This document shows positions 53,285-64,000 of a DNA stretch of 64,000 nucleotides, one piece after another; position 1 is the stretch's first letter; each line of letters begins with the position of its first letter. A model generated the notes under the pieces. The model was not told where the DNA came from. It searched no databases and was given only the letters and a program-made list of their open reading frames with translations. This stretch comes from Tetrahymena elliotti 4EA. Lineage: Eukaryota > Ciliophora > Oligohymenophorea > Hymenostomatida > Tetrahymenidae. The DNA is taken from NCBI GenBank assembly GCA_000231825.2, contig JH720325.1, positions 414,696 to 478,695 on the forward strand, given 5' to 3'. Position numbers and translations under genes: made by a program.

Positions 53285-55261
53285 TCAAGCCTTTAGTTTT
53301 TATGATAAAGATAGGATCAGCTTATTAGCATCTTTATTTTAATCTATATTAAAACCTTCTTTTAAGCTTTTTAGAGCATTTTTTATATCATTATACTTTG
53401 ATTCAAGGATCTCTCCATACACATAATAAGTAGGGGTGTAATTTGGATCGATTTATTTAGCTTATTCAAAATGATAGGTAATTTCTTCTTTTCTGTCTTT
53501 ATAGTTTGGAGATTCGCTAATATTAACCATTAAATTTAAATGAGCTAATTGCAATTTTGGGTTAATTTCTAAAGATTTTTCAAAATATTTTTATGCTTCA
53601 GCATAATTTTTTAATCTACTAAATAATTTTCCTATTTCAAAATATGAATCTTCATTTTAAGGATTTATAATGGTGATTTACTTAAATATTTCTAGAGCCT
53701 GATTATAATCTTAATTTGCATAAAATAAGAATTGGCCTAACTTATAAAAAGAATTTTCACACTTGGGGTTAGAATTGATTGCTATCTTGTAATATTTTTC
53801 TGCAAGATCTTTTTCACCTTTTTATTCATGAATATAACCTATTTATGATAAAAATACACTATCAGAAATATCTCTATTTAGCCCCTGTAGCAAAATATCA
53901 ATAGCTTTTTCTAAGTTATTTAGATTCTCATAAAGCAGATTTCCATAATTTAAATAAGCACGACCATAATTAGGAAAATTATTTATTGATTCTAAAAAAT
54001 ATTTTTCTGCTAAGTTGTAATTTTTTTCATCTAAATGATCTAAAGCTAAGGATACCAGTATGAAGGGATCTTACAAATTAAACTTTTCTAATTATTTTAT
54101 TCTTTATTTTATATCTTCTGATTTTAATAATTATAATAATTGAGCTTCTTAGTTGTTTTTGTTAAGAGCAAGAGCAATTTGAATATTCTAGTCAATTTCT
54201 AATTATTTCTTTTTACCAAAAATTCTATTTAAAAATAGTGCATAAGAAGAATATGCATTAGAATTTTCTTAATCTTTTTATATTGCTTTAAAGAATAATT
54301 ATTCAGCTTAGGAAAATTCTAATACTTTTAAATACTTTTTCATAGCTTTCACTCTATATTTTTCAGATTTCCTATTGGCTACTATCTTTTTTAATTTTTT
54401 TTAGACTTCCTTTATAGTAGGCCTCTAGTGCTATGATGTAAATATAGATTATAAGAGTTAATTAACATCTTTTCCAAGAATATTAAATTCATCTAATTGT
54501 GAAGTTAGACTTTTGAGACTCCAAATTTTATAGAAACCTGTACCAAGAATTAACAACAAAACTACACCCAAAGCCCAAACATCACCTTTTTAAGTTTAGC
54601 AAATTTAATTGTTTTTTAAGTAGTCTTTATCATTTTCTAAGATTTGCCATATTTGATATATCTCTGGTGGCCATCCTAAAGTATTACCTTTTAGGCTGCT
54701 TTACATTTCCATTTCAAAATCTTCATCTGTAAAATATCTCTAACTTAATCCAAAGTCACAATATTTTAGTTTTTCTTCTTCAAAAACTAAAATGTTATCT
54801 AGTTTAATATCTCTAATTACAAATTTTTATTCATGTAAAAACTCTAAACCATCAACTAACTAAATCATTATTTTTAAGAATTACTTTTCATCAAGCTATG
54901 AATTCTAACTTTTGTTTTTCAAGTACGTGCTCAAATTTTCTTATGCTCTTTCCATAATCAAAAAGGAAAGATCTCCTTCTATAAAATACTTCTCAAATCT
55001 AACTATGTTTTCATGTCTAGCAGCGTTTAGTAAGTTCGCTTCTTTAATAGCATCTTCTTTTTTTACTAATTAGTCTTTATTTCCTTAAACAGATTAGGAT
55101 TCACTCACTAGTATCTGAGAGACTTTAGCAGCTAATTACTATTTATTTTTATCTTCAATGAAAACTATAAATCCAAATGATCCTTAGCTATAATACTGTT
55201 AAGGACATATTTTATAGGAATTATTTTGCAAAATGGTCTCTGCCCTTTAATAAATACTCAT
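53285..55261 (-). CDS. protein kinase with C-terminal TPRs
   Basis: Intronless from the ATG at 55261, 658 codons. Kinase: SQGSFGFIVF glycine loop, Lys46 in LAAKVS, catalytic loop IRDIKLDN (Ile149-Arg150-Asp151, Lys153, Asn156; only the His of HRD is changed), CDFGLSQ (Asp169), GWPPEIYQ, GDVWALGVVLLLILGTGF. All residues needed for catalysis are present. From about residue 275 to the end are TPRs (e.g. SEDIKQRIKQLEKFNLQDP and similar) up to KAKL...LKA then TGA. The order (kinase first, TPRs after) and the GDVWALG/YDVWALG element match the giant pseudokinase-TPR gene at 36-46 kb, so they are probably paralogues. A further 5' exon with a GTAAGT donor may exist near 55553-55660. Confidence 0.8.
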
Positions 55262-55804
55262 CAAAAATATTATTTACTTTTTAATTAATTAATTAATAGT
55301 ATAATAAAAATAATCTTGAAAATACCTACTGGATTTTATTTTAATTCGCAAATATTCTAATAAAAAATGATATCAAATTTATTTATTTCTAATTATTTCT
55401 TAATAAAAGAAAATCTTTTGAACAGTTTTAAGAATAACCAATAAAAATTAAGATATACTTTGTATTTATCATTTTTGTGTAAATACAAAATAATCATTTA
55501 TTAGAATATTATTTCAAATTAATTGAATATTTATTTCGGTACTTACTACAGATATATAATGCATCTTATTAAATGATTCATTTTCATCTTCCTTTTTTTT
55601 TAAAACCTTTGTTCAATTTAAGCTACAACTAGATTGTTCTTATTTATTTATTTCTTTCCATTTTTCAAAAAAAATTTCAAAATTAGATGAGAATATTTTC
55701 AATAAAATAAAATTTGTGTTGTTCATAAAAACCATTTTAAAAATTAAAACAGAAATTATTAAAAAAGTTTGAAAGAAAAAAAAAATAAATAAATAATATA
55801 AAGT
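55262..55804. other. possible 5' exon of the kinase-TPR gene with an A-run frame break
   Basis: On the minus strand, MERNKQIRTIQLQLKLNK (from about 55664) continues in another frame as EDENESFNKMHYISV up to a consensus donor GTA|GTAAGT at about 55555; the break falls at a nine-A run. The acceptor AAAAAG|TAA just before the kinase ATG would join it in phase. Otherwise the stretch is AT-rich. Confidence 0.35.
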
Positions 55805-58800
55805 TCACATTATTGAAATATTATTTATTATTTTTTTAATTTCAACACAAGATACTTTTTTGATTTCATCAACAGTTAATAAGTATCCTTAGTTGATGAA
55901 AAGATTGTTTTTATTAATTTCTTTACTATTTTATGCAAAATGTCCAAAAAATACTTCATCTCTATCTATACTAACTGCTATTCCAAGATATCCAAGTTAT
56001 AAATGCATATCAGAAATTTATACTGTGTTTGAGGCAGGCAAAAATGAGTGTAATTATAAATCTTTATCTGTAACTACTAAGATTCTTTCTGAAGAGGGAT
56101 CATCTACTTTTTAGTTTTGCATACATATCACTACTAAATCATTCATTAGAATATATTCAATTCTATTTTATTAAAAATTAATATATATAAATTTTATTAT
56201 GAAAGAAATAAATAAAAAGTTACCTAAATGCAATAGTATTTCTGATAATTTTAGCTTAAACCTCTTTGTTATCTGTATATTTTAAGAAAATTGATGGAGC
56301 ATATTTAGGCTATTTTAATGGACCTATTTGTAGAGCATTTGAATACTCACACATACCTCTGTCTTTCAGCTTAAAATCTTTTTATGGCATGTAATTATAT
56401 ATTCTGCTTTGATGATAATGAATACCATCACTGTTAAAATGATTATGTTCATATATTCCAATTTGTAAATGTTTGGATCTTTAGTTAAGTTTACATCCTA
56501 TTCCATTCAATCCATTTTATCCATACTCTCCTATTATCACACTACCTGCGTCATCAAGAAGTTTGAATTTCTTTTAAGTCACAAAGTCAATAAAGCTTGC
56601 TTATAATTCATCAGGTGTAAGAGTGAATCCTTTGTAGATTTTAGTTTCAAGCAATTCTTAAGAATTCGAGTCAGCAAACCATATTTTATCATTTTCTCTT
56701 TGATAAATATTTAATGTTTCTAATCTATTTTAATTATTTTTAAATATATTAATATAGTTTATTCATTTTTGAAAGATGAATTTTAAGAATATTTACTTTG
56801 TGTTAAATGAAAATGAAAATTGGTAGAGGTTATTTTGGAAGTTAGAAATGAATGCACTAACAACTTTATTGATTGGATCATATTAGAAAATGTAAGATTT
56901 CTCACAATTAAATTGTTTGTTTTTATTAAGAGTGCCATAGTAACATCCATTCTCAAGGTAGACGAAACCTCTTTCTTATAAAGGTAAGGCTTTTGTATTT
57001 TCATAAGGCAGTATTTTAAATGAGTCAGCAAAGAGTCCATCAAAAGTATCAAAGTTATTTAATGGAGTGAAAATAACTCTATTAACTATTTCAGGGTTTT
57101 CTTAGAATAATAAATATTGTAAATAAATACATAAACCAGCAGAGCTTATTCTATCTCTGTAATTCTCTTACAAGCATAAAGGCAATACTTTAGATATTGA
57201 GGCTGGTATTTTTGGGTCACTTAAAATTTTACTATTATCAGTGGATTCTGTGTTTGAGAATATTTTATAAAGAAGAAGACCTAATGAGTAAACATCACTT
57301 CTAAACTCAAGCATTCTGTTATAGACTGCTTCAGGTGATCTAAAGTAACTTTAGTTTTTATTTTAATTCTCACTTTCATTTTCTGAAGTAGATACAAGAG
57401 AAAATATTTATATGAATTTAGCAAGTTAAGTATTTTTATCACCTTCTTATATAACTATATTTTCTAAATCTATCTAGCCACCCATAACTACATTCTTACA
57501 GTGAATAGCAAAGACTCCCATACAAATTTAGAGTGAAATCATCAACTTATTTTCATAGCTTAATTTTGAAAGATTTTTTGCTAAATAATCTTTAAGTGAT
57601 TACTTAAAAGGAGGATATATTCTATAATAAGTAGTTGATTCTGTTTACCCAGTATTATCTAAGAATGAAGCTATTGGATGTAAAATAAAAGGATTTTTCA
57701 TCTAAGTAATTGTTGATATATCTTATGAATACATCACCAAATCTTCCTTTTTATTTATATCAATTTTTAATATATTTACTTACTATTAACTCTGATTAAT
57801 CAAACCCTTGAAAGCCTTAAGCTCTTAAGAATAAGAAGTCAACTTTTCTCCAAGCTTAAATTAATCTTTATTTAGTACTTGCATGACCAAAAAGTTTTTA
57901 GAAAATAATTTAATAAAAGCTTCATTCTAAAGCAAGAAGTTTATATTTCCTACAATATTCTTTTTTGAAAAATGTTCCTCACAATTCCTTGTTAAATCCT
58001 CACTATTCATAAACTGACTAAAATCAAATTCTTAACCTTTAATTATTAAAATATATTTTTTAATTTAAATAATCTGCAAAAAAGATTTTAAAATTTTCTT
58101 TTGTTAAAAAAATCTAATAAACTTGCATTCATATCATGGTAAGAAATTTATACTGTTAAGCACATTAATGATATTTTATTTCACTTTAAGTAAATAGTAA
58201 AACATTTAGCAATCCTTTCACTATGATTAACATTAATATCCAGATAAAAATTTTCACATTTTTAAATTTAAAGGATTTTTTTGTTGCTTTTTCAAAAAAA
58301 AAAGGTTTTACTTTAAAGAATAATTTGATCAGAGAAAGGTTGTCCAGACATTAAATATTTTTGGTTGTTGAGGGATTTTTCAGCTCTCTTTTATTTGATA
58401 TCTCCACTGAATTAAACAAAATCAAAATTAAGGGCATTTTCAAGGAACTCAATTTAATTTTAAGTGACATTTTTGTCAAGATGTCTATTTTTTAATGAGG
58501 GATTTGGGAATTCTTTATAGTTTTTATCATTAATGAGTTATAAGTATTTTTTTTTTTCTTCTTCATAATTAAATTTAGTTATAATTGAATCGACATAATG
58601 TTTAGGATTATTAACATATTCAACTTCAAACTACTCGCCTTCTGTTAGATTAGGTTCAGTTATTGATTAAACAGTTTGAGAAATAATTTTCTCTGCTTGG
58701 TTTTTATCTCCCATATCTACTTCCTATTCAATGTGCCTCTGTATCTATTTCCATTAATCTTAACTAAGTACGGATAGTCTTCTTGTTTATAACCCTTTAT

Positions 58801-61431
58801 TTTCTTTGCTTACTTCATTATTATCAACTGGTTTATATTATTTATTATCATTTTAAACCATTTCTTCATTCACGAGGTTCTTATGATCAGCATTTTTATC
58901 ATTCTAAATTAATTTTTCTAATTTTCTTTCTTCATCTGTTTTTTATTTCTCTAAAATAGCTTATTATTAAGCTAGTTTTTCCCTCATTTCTTTTTCATGA
59001 TGCTATTTCTTAAGTTCTTCTAATTTTTCTATTTCAATTTATTTTTACAATAAAAGATTTTTTTACTATTCTAATAGCTCTAATTCTCTAAGTTTAAACA
59101 AATCTTCTTCTTTTTTAGAATTCAATAGATCTACTTACTTTTAATTAAATTGATTTTCTTATTCTTTCTTAATTTGTTCACTTTGCTATCTATCTGCTTG
59201 AGGGCTTTAAATTGCTAAATTCTCTAACACCTTTTAAGAATTTCTTTTTTTATTATTAAGTGGAAGATCTTCTAAATTATCATTTAACACTGTTTTTTTT
59301 TGTATTTCATGTTATGTCAAAGGTTAAGTTGGCATTTTACTTAACATATCAATAGGAGGATTTTCCTATAAAGAATTTTCTTTTAGTCCATCTTATTCTC
59401 CTCGAATAATTCCTTGTATTTTTTCATGCTACTTATTAATTTCTAACTTGTATATATTTAATTTTGCTATTTATTCTGCTTTATTCATTGATGAAAACTC
59501 AAATCCTTCTAAATTATCATCTTGCTTCAATAAATCTGAGAGTCTTCTTGTCTATCTTGTAGAATTGAGTATATTATCATCTTGATTTACTCCAATCATC
59601 ATGCTCCTTCTCTTTTTAGTAATTTCATATTCTGGGGCTTCAATTATCTTCTATGTTTTAACTCTAATCTCCCGAAATAATTCCTTATTTTAAAACAATA
59701 TTATTTTTTAATAATTATTCACATAAAATAAAAATGTAAGCCAAAACATTAGAAAATTACATCATTTTATCTTCTAAGTTCCAATATTTTTTCTCTTATA
59801 TCACTATTGACTACTTTGACTTCTCCTAGTTCTTCCTTTGATTTTTTTTCATATCTTTGCTACTCATCTTCCTTCATTTGTAATTATTGTTGTTTGTCTT
59901 AAACAATATGCAAAAGAGCTTCATATTCAGCTTATAAGTCCCTATGAAAGATTTGAATAAAATATAAAGAAAGTAAAATAATAAGATAAAATACTTAATT
60001 TTATTATCTTCTTGGCTTTTTTAAACTAATTTAGCTACTGCCTTTGGTGCTGACTGAACGCCTTCCTTACGATTATACAATAGCTTTTAATAATCTTTTT
60101 TAGCTTTTTCTATATCATCATTAACTTTCTTTACTTTGACTTTCAGCTCATGTCTCTCTAATTACTTAGCTTCTATTTTTTACTAAAATCCTAATTAATA
60201 TAAATAATAATAATAAATATTATTTTACTATCCATTACTAATTGTAATTCCATAACTTTTAATATTATTCTGCTAGATTCTACTTATCTTACTATAATAT
60301 ATGGGCTCTTTCATTAAACACTTTTTCAGCTCCTTCAACATTTTTATCTTTTCTAATAAATAAAAAAAAATTTAGCTTAGAAAATAATAAATATAAAATA
60401 AGCTACATCAACTAAGCTAGCTTATTATGCAGCAATGTTTTATCTAAACTTTGTCTGAGAGAAATTACACTATCAAAGAAAGCCATTCTTTAATCTTCTA
60501 AAACCCCTATTTCAGTATGTTTTAGTACATTTTTAATATTTTCTATTTAGTCTTCCTTGTATAATCCTTCTTCCTAAGTTATCTTTATGCTGCTTCTCAT
60601 TTCTTTCATAGATTAAATCTTTAAAATATCTTAATTTTTCATCTTATTTTCAATTAATATTTACATGCTCTTCTGAATTGGGTTTATCCTTTGAATCACT
60701 TCTTCCAGTAAGACTTTATTGCTTTTATTTGCTAGAATATTAAGAGGATTGCATTTCTTTTTGGGATTCTTTAAGATCAGATAATCTCTTTGACATAAGC
60801 AGCAAATTATTCTATTTAATATAATTTAACATTTTCTAACGTTGATTTAATTTTCATTTTAACAATTACCTCTAAGGCTTAAACTCGAGTCTTGGCTTTA
60901 ATATTATCTTCCTATAATACATTGTATTCTTCTTAAAGCTTAATTCTTTAGAGATATAGATTTTCTTTTTATGGAGAAGAAAATATTGTTTGCTATTCTT
61001 AGGCCATTAAATTTTATGCTAAATTTTGTACCTATTAACTTTCTATAGATGGCAGATAAGTCGCTGTATCATTTTAATCTTTCAATTTTTTCTTTCCTTT
61101 TTTTGATGTAGTTTTTGATGCAGGAGATCCTGAAACAGATGGGATTTTCTTTTTTTAAGTCTTCTCAATTTTTGGTGTATAATATTGCTGATCATCATAA
61201 AAATTCTCACCACTTTAAAAATTCATAGAATGAGATATCTTATGGTTATTTCTATTAATTGACTCCCTTTTATTACTACTACTATTTATAAAAATTTCAT
61301 TTAAATAACATATTATCATTACAATTATTCTTTAAATACTTCCTTTTAGGGCTTACTGACACCTATCTGTGACTCTGAGGTGCTGGACGCTGATTAAATG
61401 GATTTATAAGCGCCTTGCTATTAAAAATCAT
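55805..61431 (-). CDS. coiled-coil/pseudokinase protein, 11 exons
   Basis: Exons complement(join(55805..~56133,56224..56724,56797..58036,58312..59683,59761..59941,59995..60182,60229..60352,60407..60642,60665..60835,60870..61281,61340..61431)), about 1600 codons. The first ten exons agree in phase at each junction. Residues about 60-920 are mainly coiled coil (ELLEQQKNLLLQKQIEIEK). Exon 9 is a kinase-like fold without catalytic residues: the HRD region reads VVMGGQIDLENIVI and the DFG region KFIQIFS, but SYFRSPEAVYNRMLEFRSDV and YSLGLLLYKIF are conserved. Exon 10 has repeated-glycine segments (VIIGEYGQNGLNGIGCKL) like MORN-type repeats. The last exon is uncertain: the canonical join gives a stop at 56100, whereas the clearly coding frame to 55805 needs phase 1; a donor at about 56371 (AGAG|GTATGT) would supply it. 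Scaffold role is inferred. Confidence 0.7.
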
Positions 61432-62504
61432 TATATCCTATACTATTTAAAACTACTTGATATAAATAAATGAATTAATGATCAAAGATATTTTTTATTT
61501 CTTTTTTTGAGTAAGATAAAAACTATATTAGTTGAAATTTGATAAAAAATTAACAATTTATTTGCTTTTGCATTAATTGACAAACTATTTGTAATATTTG
61601 AGTGAAATTATGGGAGTTAAAATTTATTGGAAAATATAATAAATCAAAATAGCCATTCATTTCCTATTATATAAAAGATTCTTTGATATTTACATCTCAT
61701 TTCTTTAATTATCATTATAAATAATCTCATCATATAAGCAAAATTTTAATTGACAACAAACAACATTTTAGCTTCAGAGATTATTATTTTTACTAAAATA
61801 ATAAATATTTCGCAAGTCTTTTTATTAAATGATAAATTTTAAATTCACATATTTTCTAATATTTCAACACATTTCTCATCTTAAAAAAATAAAATTTAAA
61901 AAAATACACTAAAACCTTATTCTTCTTTCAAAATTTTATTTTCATATTTCAAAGATAATCAAATAATTTTACTTGAAAAACTAAGGGTTTTTAACTTTTT
62001 TTGTTAATACATTACAAATCAAAAGAGTAATTTTGATAAACTTATATTTTTTTTATTTTAAAATGAAGATTGATTATTTTTATAAATTAAATTAAATACC
62101 ATATTAATAAATAAAAAAGGAGATAAATAAAATAGTATTTAAAAATAATTGATATAAAAAATAACTTCATTCCAATTAATTGATAAAAAAATATTAAATA
62201 ATTTGAGTCAATTGAAATAGAGGATTGAATTATAAAATAATTAATCTATTAGCTTTTTCAAAATTATTTTTTATAATAATTTAAGGTAAAATAAATAGAT
62301 AAAAATCTATATTTTATTTGCTTATCTAATGAATAAATCTTATTATAAAAAGAAGTAAAAGTAAATAAAGTAATGAATAATTTGAGGAAAAGGAATGAAA
62401 ACATTTATTTGTTTAATAATTAAAAAAGTTGAAATCTAATGTAATACTACCAATACAAATATGTAGATTATTGAAAATAATAAAAACTTTTGAGTTTAAT
62501 AATC
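61432..62504. other. spacer, no gene seen
   Basis: 1073 bases of extremely AT-rich DNA between the coiled-coil/pseudokinase start and the end of the membrane-protein gene. Long TGA-free frames exist but only because the sequence is A/T-rich. Confidence 0.5.
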
Positions 62505-64000
62505 TCACTAATTAGAAACTTTCTTGATTAACAAATACCTAATTTATTTATTTATTATTTAATTTAATGACTCTTTTAAGGTTAATGATAAATTACCCTT
62601 TGACCATCAGAACTATACTTACTAAAACTGCTGAAATCCATAATGAGGTCAATCTAAAATAGAATGCAATAAAAAGTGGCCAGAACATCCAAATAAAGAC
62701 AAAGATTGTAAATATCAGATCTCCTAGTAAATTAAATTTTCTGAAAAAGAAATAAGCATTAGTTAAGAGCATATAATATCCACTTTTGCTAAATCTCATC
62801 ATTGATCTTATCTGAAAAACAAAAGAAAATTAAATTTTATTCTAATATAATAAAAATTATTTAATTTACAGTATTGACTATATCAATGATCTTTGAGATA
62901 ACAAATTTAATCAATCTTGGAACAAATTTAAAAACAGAGGTGAACTTTAAAAAGATATGAATTAATTCTACAAGAGCATCATAGAGAGGTTCTATTTTAA
63001 AATGTTATTTTAAAGATAATCAGATAATTAAATTAATTACTTGTAACTCTCCTTGCTGATTCTACAATTTTTCTGAAAATATATTTTGTTAGTGCGAAAA
63101 TCTTCCTGATGACTATTTTATAGAAAAGCTAAGGCTTAAAGAAAGCAAATACTTATATTTAGAAGACGAAATATTAGTTTAGCAAAAAGCAGTTTGTTAT
63201 GAATTATATCAGCAAAATTAAAGGATTAGGCCAAAATAATGATTCCAAGAATGTTGCGTCTCTATAAAAATAGCTGTATTCAAAGCACCCTAAAAATAAA
63301 GTTTAGAAATACAAAACTAAAATTATTAGTCCAAAAGTCTAAAAGAAGGAATAAATAAATATCTTAGTAAGAGAATATGGTTAAACTTCTTAGGGTAAAA
63401 TAAAGTTTTCTCTAGTTTCGTGAACTAAGTGGTAATTTTTTGCTTCTCCTGCATTTAAAATTTTGAGAATAAATTAAGGAACCAAAGATAAGTAGTAAAT
63501 ATAGCTTTCAAAGATGTTAACCAAATTATAGATTAGCCTCTAAGCTAAAAACACACTTCTTTCTCTTTAATATAAAAATAAATTTATTTTTAAGTTTTTA
63601 ATATGAAAAGTAAATAATAATTTAATGTATTTCTTTTATTTTTGGTAGCTTTTTCAATTTCCAAAAATCAATTTTAAAATAAAAAAATAATAACATTGCT
63701 CCGTTTGTTGAAACAAAATTTTTTACTAGAAAAAAATGAAAATTTATGTTATTTATCTAAATTTATTTGAAAAGATGAATTAAATTTAATTACTTGTTTA
63801 AGATTTCTTGATTATGAGCTTAGAATGAAACCATATCGTTAATCAGCCTTCCATTACTTAAACTTAAATAATTTATGTAATAAAGCCTTCTATAATTTAA
63901 TTTTATTATGTTATATTGATCTTAGCTCTAAGGAACAGCCTCGAAAATTTTTGAAAATTAACCAGAAAATCCATCAGCTAGGTAACTTGGAAATTCAAAT
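62505..64000 (-). CDS. multi-pass membrane protein, 5' end beyond the window
   Basis: Exons read as complement(join(62505..62538,62597..62811,62869..62991,63041..63564,63794..>64000)). The first visible exon starts mid-protein (FEFPSYLADGFSGQFSKIF). Exon 63041-63564 is rich in hydrophobic segments (SLTKIFIYSFFQTFGLIILV, then LYFQTLFLGC). The exon at 62597-62811 carries two or three membrane helices (LGDLIFTIFVFIWMFWPLFI; SLWISAVLVSIVLMVKG), and the proposed last exon ends KKVSNQ, which would be a cytosolic basic tail. The junction 62869/62811 has good splice signals (T|GTAAAT, TTTTTCAG) but the phases do not agree with the hydrophobic frame, so the last two exons might be a separate gene starting at the ATG at 62802. 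No family is recognised. Confidence 0.55.

Noticed and set aside
55893..56114. Plus-strand frame with a signal-peptide-like N-terminus
   Set aside because: It is the antisense of the last coding exon of the pseudokinase gene, whose minus-strand translation is more protein-like; both strands stay open because only TGA stops.
58170..58320. Ending the coiled-coil gene at a TGA near 58.2 kb, separate from the pseudokinase
   Set aside because: The tail is T-rich noise, while the donor at 58311 and acceptor at 58037 match in phase and join the two parts.
62167..62600. Read-through of the membrane protein frame to a TGA at 62167
   Set aside because: The extra sequence is A/T-rich with intron-like composition, and a good donor/acceptor pair gives a short closing exon instead.
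62505..64000. TLC/ceramide-synthase or PEX11 assignment for the membrane protein
   Set aside because: Hydrophobic pattern alone; none of the catalytic or signature residues of those families were found.

Overview
The window reads as macronuclear DNA of a Tetrahymena-like oligohymenophorean ciliate. The DNA is extremely AT-rich. Every long gene is full of in-frame TAA and TAG that sit where glutamine belongs, and every gene I could close ends in TGA (TAA/TAG = Gln, TGA = only stop). Introns are short, AT-rich GT...AG; starts sit in an AAAATG context. The histone H2B gene is of the Tetrahymena type. Conventional ORF calling breaks almost every gene here, so all models below were read by hand with the ciliate code; exon joins were accepted when donor, acceptor and codon phase agreed, and misfits are stated.

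Layout. 1-8.7 kb: two head-to-tail minus-strand membrane-trafficking genes, a DENN-domain protein and an F-BAR protein. 9.4-10.2 kb: a plus-strand secretory protein with a C2H2-like zinc finger. 11.1-16.0 kb: the mRNA capping guanylyltransferase (minus) divergent from a small two-exon gene and a kinase-TPR gene (plus). 17.0 kb: histone H2B in a gene-poor stretch. 19.4-21.3 kb: a Lys/Pro/Thr-rich protein. 22.4-31.6 kb: minus-strand genes of unknown function, one with a B-box-like zinc site, one of about 1081 residues with tandem repeats in an intron. 32.2-45.8 kb: a HEAT-like protein and a giant intronless pseudokinase-TPR gene (3214 codons); the 3' end of each lies in a tandemly duplicated segment. 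45.9-48.0 kb: two very small genes and a coiled-coil protein. 49.0-55.3 kb: an NDR-family kinase with a long Gln/Asn-rich tail, and another kinase-TPR gene. 55.8-61.4 kb: an 11-exon coiled-coil/pseudokinase gene. 62.5-64 kb: a multi-pass membrane protein running off the right edge.

Five of about twenty genes encode kinase-like domains: three with intact key residues (the plus-strand kinase-TPR, the NDR kinase, the kinase-TPR near 54 kb) and two degenerate. Three of the five carry TPRs. This suggests a local expansion of kinase-TPR architecture. There is no operon structure; genes are separated by 0.1-2 kb of very AT-rich spacer. I saw no tRNA, rRNA, CRISPR array or transposase.
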